Below the pieces are notes generated by a model. The model was not told the DNA's origin and did no database searches. It was given only the letters and a program-made list of their open reading frames with translations. From Amycolatopsis alba DSM 44262 (GTDB lineage: Bacteria > Actinomycetota > Actinomycetes > Mycobacteriales > Pseudonocardiaceae): a DNA stretch of 64,000 nucleotides. A program made the position numbers and the translations under genes. The stretch lies in NCBI RefSeq assembly GCF_000384215.1, contig NZ_KB913032.1, forward strand, positions 8,951,605-9,015,604, in the 5' to 3' direction. Shown here piece by piece: positions 41,001-54,800 of this stretch (positions within the stretch are counted from its first letter, which is position 1; every line of letters starts with the position of its first letter).

Positions 41001-44000
41001 TTCACCGAGTCCTCGCCGGAGGCCTACGAGCGGCTCATCCTGGACGTGCTGCTCGGCGAACCGTCCCTGTTCCCGGTGAACGAAGAGGTCGAACTGTCCT
41101 GGGAGATCCTGGACCCGATCCTCGACCACTGGGCCAAGAAGGGCGCGCCCGAGGCGTACCCGCCCGGTTCGTGGGGACCGCCGTCCGCCGACGCAATGCT
41201 GGAACGTACCGGCCGGAACTGGAGGCGTCCGTGATCATCGACCTGCCGTCGACCACGACGTCGCAGCTGAACAAGAAACTCGTCGAGATCCGCGAACAGG
41301 GCGGGCAGGTGGCGCTCGGCCGGGTGCTGACGCTGGTCATAGTGGCCGACGACGACGACCGGCTCGAAGAGGCGATCGAGGCCGCCAACGAGGCCAGCCG
41401 GGAGCACCCCTCGCGGGTGATCGTGGTGGCCAAGGGCGCGCGGACCGCGGCACCGCGGATCGACGGCCAGATCCGGGTCGGCGGCGACGCCGGCGCGAGC
41501 GAGGTCATCGTCCTGCGGCTCTACGGCCCGCTGGCCTCGCAGGGGCAGAGCGCGGTCGTGCCGCTGCTGCTGCCGGACGCGCCGATCGTCACCTGGTGGC
41601 CGGGCACCGGCCCGAAGGCACCGGCCAAGGATCCGCTCGGTGAGCTGGCGCAGCGCCGGATCACCGACTCTGCGGCGGAAAAGGCGCCCATAAGAGCACT
41701 CACCACGCGGGCGAAGTCCTATGTGGAGGGTGACACCGATCTGGCGTGGACCCGGCTGACCAGCTGGCGCGCGCAGCTCGTTTCCGCCTTGGACCTTCCG
41801 CCGCACGAGAAGGTCACCGGCGCGACCGTGACCGGTGAGGCCGACTCGCCGTCGACCGAACTGCTCGCCGGCTGGCTGGCCGAGTACCTCAAGGTGCCGG
41901 TCAAGCGGGTCAAGAGCACCGGTGCCGCGGGCATCATCTCGGTGACGCTGGACCGGCGGTCCGGCCCGGTGGAACTGCACCGGCCGGACGGACGGGTCGG
42001 CACGCTGACCCAGCCTGGCCAGCCGACGCGCCGGATCGCCCTGCAGCGGCGGGACAACAAGGACTGCCTGATCGAGGAGCTGCGGCGGCTCGACCCGGAC
42101 GAGGTCTACGAGGCTTCGCTGAACGGGCTCTCCAAGATCTCGTCGGGCACCGCGGCGAAGGCCGCTCCGGCGAAGAAGGCGGCTCCGGCCAAGAAGACGC
42201 CCGCCAAGACCGCGAAGAGCGCCTCATGAGCAAGACCGAGGTCGTCGTCTACGAGAACCCGGACCTCCTGGCCGCCGCCACGGCGGCCAGGCTGATCACC
42301 CGGATCGTCGACGTCCAGGCCGCCAAGGGCACCGCTTCGGTGGTGCTCACCGGCGGCGGCACCGGGATCGCGATCTTGCGGGAACTGCGTGACTCCAGTG
42401 CCCGTGACGCCATCGACTGGTCGCGTCTCGACGTCTACTGGGGCGACGAGCGGTTCGTCCCGGCGGACTCGGACGAGCGCAACGAGAAGCAGGCCCGCGA
42501 GGCGCTGCTCGACCACGTTCCGCTCGACCCGAAGCGGGTGCACGCCATGGCACCCTCCGATGGCGAGTTCGGCGATGACGTGGATGCCGCCGCCGCGGCC
42601 TACGCCGAAGTGCTCACCAGCGACGTCCCGGCCTTCGACATCATGCTGCTGGGACTCGGCGGGGAGGGGCACACCGCCTCGATCTTCCCGGAGAGCCCGG
42701 CGGTATTCGAGAAGGACCGCTCGGTCGTCGCGGTGCGCGACTGTCCGAAGCCGCCGCCGACCAGGATCTCGCTGACCCTGCCCGCGATCCGTCGCGCGCA
42801 GGACATCTGGCTGGTCACCGGTGGCGACGCCAAGGCGGACGCCGTCGCGCAGGCGCTGGCCGGTGCGGGCGAGGTCCAGATCCCGGTGGCGGGGGCACGC
42901 GGCAGCCGTCGCACGCTCTGGCTGCTGGACCGGGGTTCCGCCTCGAAGCTCACGAAGGTCTATCAGTCACCGACCGCCTGACCTGGTGACACGATGAAGG
43001 GCACTTTCCCCGCAGGGTATGCGGGGAAAGCGCCCTTCAGTCTTGGTACCGGCGACCCGATCCCGCGGCATTCGTTCGCGGGTGGACTGTGCTGGTGTCG
43101 CGAAAGCCACTTTCGGGACACCGGATGTCCCGAAAGTGGCTTTCGCGACGCCGGAAACCCTGGGCACAGGGAACAACATGCAACCTTTGCCAGCACCTCC
43201 CCTTCGGTTGGGCCAAAGGAAGGGGGCCTTCACTCGCATTCGGCGGTTTCGTGACACCCCCATGGAGGACGTCCGCGAGGGCGGTTCTTCCCTACCCTGA
43301 AGGAACCCAAGCTCCGGTCCCCGGCCAACAGTCACCGTCCGAACGCGAAAAGTGACATAGATCAACTCTCGCCGGCTTCATCGTCAGAGCCGGCCCACTC
43401 GCCCGTCGAAGTGATCAGCGGACCACTGAGCCCGAGTGGTCCGGTGTGGATCCGACCGACCGAACGTTCATGCACCTGTCCGTAGAACGGACAGTGACGA
43501 GACAGTTGCTAGCCCGACTGGGGGAAACTTACCGTCCTGCTACATCCACCCGTTAGCATCCGCACATTTGTTCGTTCCTGCGCGTCCCGATCGGGCGAAG
43601 AACACGTCTCACCATTCAAGTCCACAAGACGAGTGAGGTCGCCAGCGATGAGCACAGAGGGTCTCTCGATGCCAGGTATCTCGGTGGGCGGCTCCGGAGC
43701 GGACGCCGCCGACCGGATGCGCCGTGCCGCCGGGATCGTGTCGTTCGCCAAGATCAAACGTCCGGCGCTGGTCGCGCTGGGGCTCGACACCCTCGCGATC
43801 TTCCTGGCCGCGCTCGACGTCTGGCTGGTGATCCCCGAGAAGGCCCAGCCGTACTCCATCTACCTGTCCGGCGCCGCGTGCCTCGGCCTCGCCTTCCGCC
43901 GCAAGCTGCCGTTCCTCGCGGTGATCGTCACCGTCCCCGGCTTCCTGGCGGGCTGGTCACAGCTGGCCGCGATGATCGCGCTCGGCTTCCTCGCCACCCG

Positions 44001-47000
44001 CAAGCAGATGCACTGGCAGACCTGGACCGGGTTCGCGCTCGTTTTCACCTGCCGGTTCGTCCAGTGGCCGCTGGCCGACTTCGTCGAGCTCAGCTGGCGT
44101 GAGCACGTCCTGGACGGGATCTACGGCGTCATCGTCGCCGGGATGCCGGTGGCCATCGGCCTGCTCATCGGAGCGCGGACCGAGATCTCGCAGAAGCTGT
44201 CCGAACTCGCCGCCAGCCGCGACCGCGAACGCCGCTTCCACGCCGACGCCGTCCGCGCGGAGGAGCGCGCCCGCCTGGCGCGGGAGATGCACGACGTCGT
44301 CTCGCACCAGATCACGCTGATCGCGATGCAGGCAGGCGCGCTCCAGGCGCAGACCTCCGACGCCCGGTCGCTCGAGACCGCGCAGGTCATCCGGCAGCTC
44401 AGCACCAAGACGCTCGAAGAACTGCGCTCGCTCGTGAGCGTGCTCCGCTCGGGCTCCGAAGAAGACGGGCCGCGGCCGGGGATCAACGAACTCGACCGGC
44501 TGATCCGCGGCTCGGACGTGCCGGTGCATCTCACCGTCGAGCGGATCCCCGACCTCCTGCCCAGTCAGATTTCGGCGGCGGCCTATCGGACCGTGCAGGA
44601 ATGCCTGACCAACGTTCACAAGCACGCACCGGGCGCCACCGCGACCATCCGGATCCAGGGCGAGCACGGTTCGCTCAAGGTCGAAATACGCAATGAGCGC
44701 GCTCGGACGCCCGGTTCGGCCCTGCCCTCGGGAGGGCACGGGCTGACCGGGCTGGCCGAACGCGCTCGACTGCTGGGCGGGAGCTTCGAAACCGCCGACA
44801 CCGAGGACGGCGGGTTCCGGGTGCGTGCCCGGTACCCGCTCGACCGGTGAGCGGCCAGTGGCCGGCGGAGCTGCGCTGAACCCGCCTGGCCGTAGGCCCC
44901 CGCTATCCCGGCGGCAGGGCGCACCCGCCAACCGGCAATGGCATGCCGGACGGGCGCCCTGGCGACGGGATCGCGGACGCGGGCTCAGCCCTGAAACAGC
45001 AGCAGGCTAGATCTCCCGGCGCTGGCGCAACCGCTCCAGCGCCTCGGCGAGGATGGCCTCGCCGTCGGCGTCGGAACGCCGTTCCTTCACGTACGCAAGG
45101 TGAGTCTTGTAAGGCTCGGTCCGGGGCGCGGCAGGCGGGTTCTTCTCGTCCTGCCCACCCGGAAGCCCGCAGCGTGGGCAGTCCCACTCTTCGGGAATCT
45201 CCGCGTCCATCGAGAACGACGGCTGCGCCTCGTGCCTGTTGGCACACCAGTAGGAAATGCGGCGCCGCGGCGCCGACTCACCCCGTTCCGATTCGCCCGA
45301 AGGCCCGGCACCCACACGGGTGCCTCGAATCGCGTTACCGCCAACCATGAATCCTCACACCTATAGGGATCGGCGGCGCGCCCCCCATAGGCACGCCGAA
45401 ACACCTGGATCGATCAGACCTTGAGCAGGAGCCCGAGGCCGATGATGCTGATCAGCCACACCGCGCCGAGAAGCAGCGTGATCCGGTCGAGGTTCTTCTC
45501 GGCCACGCTCGAGCCGGACAGGCTCGACTGCATACCGCCACCGAACAGCGAAGACAGACCGCCACCACGGCCGCGGTGCAGCAACACGGCGACCACCAGG
45601 AAAAAGCTGGAGGCGATCAACAGGATTTGCAGGAACAGCTTCATGTCATCCTCTGCGCTCTTGGAGAATGCAGGAAAACGGTGCGTGCTGGCGGCTCATG
45701 ACCGCCAGGACACACCGTACTCCTGGACTCGTCCACTGCTGTGTGACGGACCGGATACCCAGGTTACCCGGTAGGTGCCCCGATCAGGGCAGGGGCCCGC
45801 CCGCGGCGAGTGCGCAGAGTTTGGTGAACTCGTCACCATCCAGGCTCGCACCACCGACGAGGGCACCATCGATGTTCTCGCAGGCGACGAGGTCACTGAT
45901 GTTGTTGGCCTTCGCCGAGCCGCCGTAGAGCACGCGGACCGAGGACGCGACCTCGGCACCGTACTTCTCGGCGAGGGTGGCGCGGATGGCTCCGCACACC
46001 TCCTCGGCGTCCGCCGGGGTCGCGACCTTGCCGGTGCCGATGGCCCAGACCGGCTCGTAGGCGACGACGACGTCCTTGACCTGCTCGTTCTTGAGCCCCT
46101 TGAGGCCCTCGACCAGCTGGGCCGTGGTGTGGGCGATGTGCTCGCCCGCCTCGCGGACCTCGAGCTTCTCCCCCACGCACAGGATCGGCGTGATGCCGTG
46201 CTTGAGCGCGGCCTTGACCTTCTTGTTCACCAGTTCGTCGGACTCGCCGTGGTACTCACGCCGCTCTGAGTGCCCGACGGTGACGAAGCTGCAGCCCAGC
46301 TTCTTCAGCATCAGGCCCGACACGTCTCCGGTGTAGGCACCGGAATCGTGCGGCGACAGATCCTGGGCGCCGTAGGTGAGCGACAGCTTGTCGCCGTCGG
46401 TCAGCGTCTGGACGCTGCGGATGTCGGTGAACGGCGGCAGGACCGCGACGTCGACCTTCGCGTAGTACTTCTCCGGCAGGGCGAAGGCGATCTTCTGAAC
46501 CAGCGCGATGGCTTCGAGGTGGTTCTGGTTCATCTTCCAGTTGCCGGCGATGAGCGGTTTGCGCGCCACTAGTCGTTCTCTCCCAGCACAGCGACTCCGG
46601 GCAGTTCCTTGCCCTCCAGGTACTCCAGCGACGCGCCGCCGCCGGTCGAGATGTGCGAGAAGCCGTCCTCCGGCAGACCGAGCTGCCGCACGGCCGCGGC
46701 GGAGTCGCCGCCGCCGACCACGGTGAAGGCGTCGCTCTTGACCAGTGCTTCGGCCACGGCACGGGTGCCGCCGGAGAAGGACTCGAACTCGAACACGCCC
46801 ATCGGGCCGTTCCAGAACACGGTCGCGGCGTCGGCCAGCTTGCCCGCGAACAGCTCACGGGACTTCGGGCCGATGTCGAGACCCATGCGGTCGGCCGGGA
46901 TGGCCGTCGCGTCGACGACGTCGAACTCCGCGTCGGCCGCGAAGCCCTTCGCGGCGAGGACGTCCACCGGCAGGATCAGCTCGACACCGCGCTTCTCCGC

Positions 47001-47789
47001 CTCGGCGAGGAAACCGCGGACCTGGTCCAGCTGGTCCTCCTGCAGCAGCGAGTTCCCGACCTCGTGGCCCTGGGCCTTGAGGAAGGTGTACGCCATGCCG
47101 CCGCCGATGAGCAGCCTGTCGACCTTGGTCAGCAGGTTCGCGATCACGCCCAGCTTGTCCGACACCTTCGCGCCGCCGAGGACGACGACGTACGGCCGGG
47201 CGAGGTCCTCGGTGAGCTTCTTGAGGACGTCGACCTCGGCGAGCACCAGACCGCCCGCGTACGCCGGAAGCGCACGAGCGATCTCGTAGACCGAGGCCTG
47301 CTTGCGGTGCACGACACCGAAGCCGTCGGAGACGAACGCGCCGCCGGGGACGAGCGCGGCCAGCTCGGCGGCCAGCTCCTGGCGTTCCGCCTCGACCTTG
47401 CTGGTCTCGCGCGCGTCGAAGCGCACGTTTTCCAGCAGGGCCACCTGGCCGTCGGTCAGGCCCGCGACGGTGGCCTTGGCGGACTCGCCGACCAGGTCAC
47501 CCGCCAGCGGGACGTCGACGCCGAGCAGCTCGGTGAGCTTCGCGGCGACCGGCGCGAGCGAGAACTTCGGGTCCGGCTCGCCCTTGGGACGGCCGAGGTG
47601 GGCCGTGACGACCACCTTCGCGCCCGCCTCGGCGAGCCGCTTGAGGGTCGGCAGGGCCGCGCGGACGCGGCCGTCGTCGGTGATGGTCTCCCCGTCGAGC
47701 GGGACGTTCAGGTCGGATCGCACGAGTACGAACCGGCCCGAAACGTCCCCGCTCAGCAGGTCTTCGAGGTTCTTCAGCGCCATCGGTCA

Positions 47790-48857
<1,068 letters not shown>

Positions 48858-51800
48858 CTAGCGTGCGTGCTCGGGCGACCCTCCTTGCCCTGACGAGACT
48901 TCCACCACTTGGTGGGTCAGGTCAAGAATCGATTAAGTGCGTCGCCACCAGGACGTCTTGGGAAAACTCTCAGCTTTGTTGTGCTAGCCGTCGCTCCAAC
49001 GGGGTGCGCATCCGTGGCGTGACTCGCACCTCTCCGAACCACTCGGCCAGGTGGTTCGCCTCCGTCTCGACGGCTCTTTCGACGTCCGCGCCGACGTCTT
49101 CCAGGAAGTGGTGGACGACTTCACCGCCGGGCCGCTGCGCCCAGCCGCCGACGATCCGGCCGTCGGCCCAGACGGTGGGCCCGATGTTGCCGGTGCCGTC
49201 GAACAGCGGCGCGCGGTGCGGGCCGAGGTACCAGTCCCGCTCGATCCAGCCCATCGACGTCGGGTCGAGGGACGGGAGCAGCGCGACCCAGGGCTCGGGC
49301 TCCGCGACCGGCTCCAGATCGTCGGCGAGCACCACACCGGGGACGCCGTCGAGGTCGACCTCGATCGGCTGAACCGCGGCGAGCGCCTTCTTCGTCTGCC
49401 CGACCGTCCAGCCCGTCCACCACCGCAGGTCCGCGACCGGCGCCGGCCCGTAGGCGTGGAGCCACCTGCGGGCGAGCTCGGCCCTGGCCTCGTCGGCGTC
49501 CCATCCGGCGATCCCCTGGGGCAGCCAGTCCGCCATCGGGGCCCAGTAGTGCTGGCTGCTGATCCAGCTCCCGCGCGGGCGGCCGCGCACGATGCGGCCG
49601 TCGACCGCGAGCTGGAACAGGACGCGGCTGGTGACGTTGGCTATCGCCTCGTACGGCTTTCCCTTCGCCATCAGGAGCTGCTGCTTGAGGCGCGGCTCGT
49701 CCTGGGACAGCTCTTGTGCCGTGGCGGAACCGCGGGCCTGCAACGCTTGTTCGGTCGCGTCCTCGACCTCGGCCAGCCAGCGTTCCGGCTCGGGCACGTT
49801 CTCCGGATGTCCCTGCGTGCCGAGATGCTGTTCGAGCAGGCGGCGCTGCTTCTTGGCGATGTCGGCCGAGCACGCGGCCTGGACCAGGGCCGCGTTCTCC
49901 TGTCCGACCACGAAGACCGTGCGGCGCATGCCGAGCATCCGCACCAGCGCGCGCTCTTCGTAGAGCGCGTGCTCCACGTCCGCGACGCCATCACGCTTGA
50001 ACCTGGCCCACGTCGAAAGATGGACCGTCGCCGGGTCCGTGGCGTGCAGCGCGACGACCGCGTCCGCCACGGCGTGCACCGACGAGGCGGGCGTGGCCAG
50101 GTGGTGGCGCGTGGCGAGACGGGCGCGGCGCTGCCGGACGTCGATCTTGGGGGTCACGGATCGGTTCTACCACCGAGGTCCGACAAAACTCCGGGTCAGA
50201 CTGGGGCTCGTTATCGGGCGAGACAAAGATGTCCTGCTCCTTCGCCGGTGTGCCGGCTCGGGATGTTGCGAAAGCCACTTTCGCAACCTTCACCGTTGCG
50301 AAAGTGGCTTTCGCAACGTCGCCGACCCACCGGGCCGCGCTGGCCCCCGACGTCGCGAAAGCCACTTTCGGGACATCAGGCGTCCCGAAAGTGGCTTTCG
50401 CGACACCCGAAGCCGGCAGAAGCGGCTGAAGGGCGCTTCTGCTCCCCTCAGACCCGTTCCAGCTCGAAGACCGGGATGACCCGGCTCGTCTTGCTCTGGT
50501 ACTCGGCGAACTGCGGCATGAGAGTGGACTGCCTGCCGTAGACGTCTTCGCGCTCGGAGCCGGTGAGCACCCGCGCGCGGACCGGGAAGGTCTCGGTGCC
50601 GAGCTCGACCTTGGTGTCCGGATTGGCCACCAGGTTGTGGAACCACGCCGGATTGTCGCCGGCGCCGCCCTTGCTGGCGAAGATGTAGATCCGGTCGCCC
50701 TCCAGGAGCGGGACGAGCGGCGCGATCCGTTCCTTGCCGGACTTCGCGCCGGTGTGGTGCACGAGGACCAGCGGGAAGCCCTCGAACATGCCGCCCGCCT
50801 TGCCGCCGGTCTGGCGGAACTCGGCGATCACGGTGCGGTTGATCTCGTCGAAGTCGAAGTCGATCGTTTCTGCCATGGGCACGATCGTATGAGGCGTGGG
50901 GTAACCGTATCGATGCCTGAAACAGCCATGGGCATATCCATTTGTCGCACTATCATCGGTCTCATGGACCTTTTGGCCGAAACTCTCGCCGTCGGCGGCG
51001 TCCGGGGCACCGCCGGGGCCCGGATCGAAGGGTCCGGACAGTGGGGCATCCTCTGGCACCGCATCGCCGGCGCCGCCTTCTACGCCGTCACCTGCGGGAC
51101 GGCCTGGCTGGACCTCCCCGGCCACCCGCCGCGGCAGCTCATGCCCGGTGACGTCGTCCTGCTGCCGAACGGTCAGGAGCACACTCTCCGCAGCGCCCCG
51201 GACGCCGCGGTCATTCCCCAGCTCTGCACGGCGGCGGAGCGGGCGCGGAAATGTGGCGGCGTGCTGCGTCTCGGCGCCGGGGACGTGCAGACCCACGTCC
51301 TCGGCGCGTCCTACGACTACGACCCGGCGGTGTCCACCCAGGTGCTCGCCACCCTGCCGGACGTGGTGCACATCCGCGCGAACCGCGGTGGAGACGGGCT
51401 GGACGACACCGTCCGGCTGCTGTCGCGGGAACTGGCCCGTCCGCAGATCGCCACCGACTTCGTCCTCAACCGGCTCGTCGACATCCTCCTGGTCCAGTTG
51501 CTGCGGGTCTGGCGGACCGAGAAACCGGCCGAGGCGCGGGGAACCTGGCTCGGTGTCCTCGGCGATCCGCTGATCAGCGTGGCGTTGACCAAGATCCACG
51601 AGGACCCGGCGAGACCGTGGACGACCGACCTGCTCGCGGCGGAGCTGGCGACCTCGCGCAGCACGCTGACCCGTCGTTTCCGCGAAACGACGGGCCGGAC
51701 TCCCGGCGACTACCTGACCCAGTGGCGGATGGACCTGGCCGCGGTCCGGCTCCGCGACACCGACGAGACGGTGGACAGCATCGCCCATTCGGTCGGCTAC

Positions 51801-54800
51801 ACGTCGGTGTTCGCGTTCAGCCGGGCGTTCCGGCGCGCACGTGACCAAGCACCAGGGCAGTACCGCACCTCGGCCCGCGAGGGGCTCAGGCCGGTCGGGT
51901 GACCGGAACGACGTCGAGAAGTTCCTTCAGGCCTTCGAAATCCTGCGGATTGGTGGTGTACAACGGCATCCGGTGCGCGATGGCCACACTGGCGATCATC
52001 AGGTCGGCCACCCGGCGCCGGGGTGTCCTCCCCATCGCGAGCACGGACGCCGACACCCGGCCGAAGATCCTCGCCGCCTCGGTACCGAAGGGCAGCGGGT
52101 CGAACTCCGACTCCACGCGTTGCAGCAGATCCGTGCGCCGGGCCCGTTCGGCCGGGTCCGCGGCGTAATGCGGGCCAGCCGACAGTTCGGCGAGCGTGAT
52201 CGTGCTGATCGACATCAGATCCGGCAGCTGGGCGTGATCGATCGCCCGCCGGAGGATGAGGATGTTCGTGTCGAGCAGGCCGTGGACCTCAGCGGCCATA
52301 GGGATCGTCCGCCTCCCCTTCGAGAGCGTCGTCGAGGTCCGCGCGGAACCCGTCCGGGTCGATGAGCGGAGCGTTCGCCGAGACGGCGGCGAACTGGTCG
52401 CGGGAAACGGCGTGCCGCCGACACAGCGGGACCAGCTGGGCGATGGGCGAGCCGCTACGGGTCACGGTGAAGCTTTCACCGTGCTCGACCGCGTCCATGA
52501 TCTCGCCGGACCGGTTCCGGAGATCACGCTGGGAGATCTCGTGCTGAACGCTCATAGTCGCACTCTAACACCCCGTGCCCCGGTGTGCCACTGCGTGCCA
52601 CGTCCCGTCAGGCCGTCTCCTCTTCCTGCTCCGGCTCGTCGGACGGCCGGGTGAACAGCCGCGTCGCCGAAAGCCGCGCGACGCCGTCCGGCTCGCCCAG
52701 TTCGTCGGTCGCGTTCCGGATCGTCGCGTCGACGGACAGGTACTTGCGGCCCGCCCGCAGATCCGCGTCGTTGCGCAGCCGCACGATCAGCGGGAACTCG
52801 CTCAGCGCGCCGGCGTCGAACAGGCCGGTGGTGTAGATCAGCTGGACACCCAGCGCCTCCGCGACCGCGCGCTGCAACTCCAGCAGGTATCCGGCGGACG
52901 CGCGGCCGATCGGGTTGTCGAGGAACAGCACGCCGGAGTGCCGGTTCCGCGCCTTGCCGCGGTTGTTCGCCCGCAGCGCCGCCAGGGTGCAGTACAGGAT
53001 GATCGCCGCGGTCAGCTGCTGCCCGCCGGAGAACACGTCCCGGATCTCGGAGACCCGCTGCCGTTCGGTCCGCAGCACCGAATCCGGCTTCAGCATGTCG
53101 ACCCGGAACCCCTTGGGAGCGGCGGCTTGCACGCCGCGCAGCACGAGCGAAAGCCCGTCACGCTTGACGTCCCGGCCGTCCGAGGTCTTCCCCACCGCGG
53201 CCTCGTCGACGACCTCACCCAGCTTCTCGGCGAGCACGTTCTCTTCGAGTTCGGTGAAGCGGATCCGCAGGAACTCCTGGCCCGACCAGTCGCCGAGGCC
53301 GTCCGGCAGCCGCGAAACCCGTTGCGCCGCACGGAGAGTACGCAGCGCGCCGTCGACCATGCCCTGCAGGCGGGTGATGATGCCGCCGCGGTGCCGGTCG
53401 ATCTGCGCGAGATCGTCGGTGAGCGTGCGCAACCGCGGCCGCAGCGCCTCGGCCCATTCCGCGGCGTGGGCTGGCAGCTGATCGCGGCGGACCGAGATCA
53501 CCTGCTGCCGTACCGGTGTGCCGAGCTTCTCGAACCGCTTGTCCGTGGCGTACTGCGCCAGCTGGTCCGCCGCGGCGCGCACCCGGCGGTCGCCCGCGTC
53601 GGCCGCGTCCTGCGCCTCGGTGAGCGAGGTGTTGAGCCGGGAGTGCCTGGTCCGCGCGGATTCGACGTCGCCGTCGAACGCCGCCTCGTCGTCCACGGCG
53701 TCCGATTTGGACAGCAGATGTGCCATGGACTCGGCCAGCAGGCCGAAACCGGACGCGGACGTCTTCGCGGACTCCAGCGTCGCTTCGGCGGCGGCACGAC
53801 GCTCCTGCAGCTCCTCCCATTTCCGTGCGGCGGCCGACACCTCGAGGCTGGCGTCGTCGATCAGCGCCAGGCCGTGCTCGATGTCCTGCGGCCGCGCGTC
53901 GGAGGAGATCGCGGCCAGCGCCGACGGCTGCTCCGGGAGCTGGCTCAGTTCGGCCTTGCGGGTCGCGACGAGGCCGACGATCTCGGTGCGCTCGTCCTCC
54001 AGCACCGTGACCGCCCGGTTCGCCCGCGCCTGCGCGGCCGCCCGCGCCGAGGCGTCGGAACCGTCCGGCGTCTCCAGCAACACCGAGGCCCGCTCGCGGA
54101 CGGCGTCGTCCAGTGCTTCGAGGGCCGCGCGCGCGGACGCCTCCACACTTTCGGCCTGATCGAGCTCGGCGCGGAGATCGCTGCCGACCTCGACCTTCGC
54201 GTACGCCTCGAAAGCCGACGCGAAAGTACGCCGCAACGCGTCCACCGGCTCGGTGGGCGCGGGATCGTCCTCGGTGACGTCACTCGATCCGGGGACCTCG
54301 GCCAGTTCCGACTTCGCTGTCGTCGCCGTACGCCGGTTCCCGTCGGCGGTGCGCTGCTCCTCACCGGCCTGCTCACGCAGCCGGGACGCCTTCGCCGCGG
54401 CTTCGGACGCCGTCGACTCGGCCCGCTCGGCGGTCTCCGTCGCGCGTTCGACGTCGTCCGTCCACTCGGGGATCTTCGCGGCACGCGCGGCCAGGGTCTC
54501 CAGGCCGCGAACCCGCTCCCCTGCCTCCGCCGAAGCCGCGCGCAGCTCGGGGACTCGCTCCCGCAACCCGGTCGCCTTCTCGCCGAGGCGCTGGAACTCC
54601 TTCTCCGCCTGCTCCAGCGCGGTCTGCGCGGTCTCGTGCGCGGTGCGCGCGTTCTGCCGCTGCTCGGCCAGCGTCGCGATGCTGCCGGGCGGGTAGTCCT
54701 CGCGCCAGGTCTTGAGTTTCCACGACAGCGCGCTGTCGTCGGCCAGCGACGCTGTCAGCGCTTCCAGGCGGCGCTGCCGTTCCGCGTGCCGGAGCGCGAT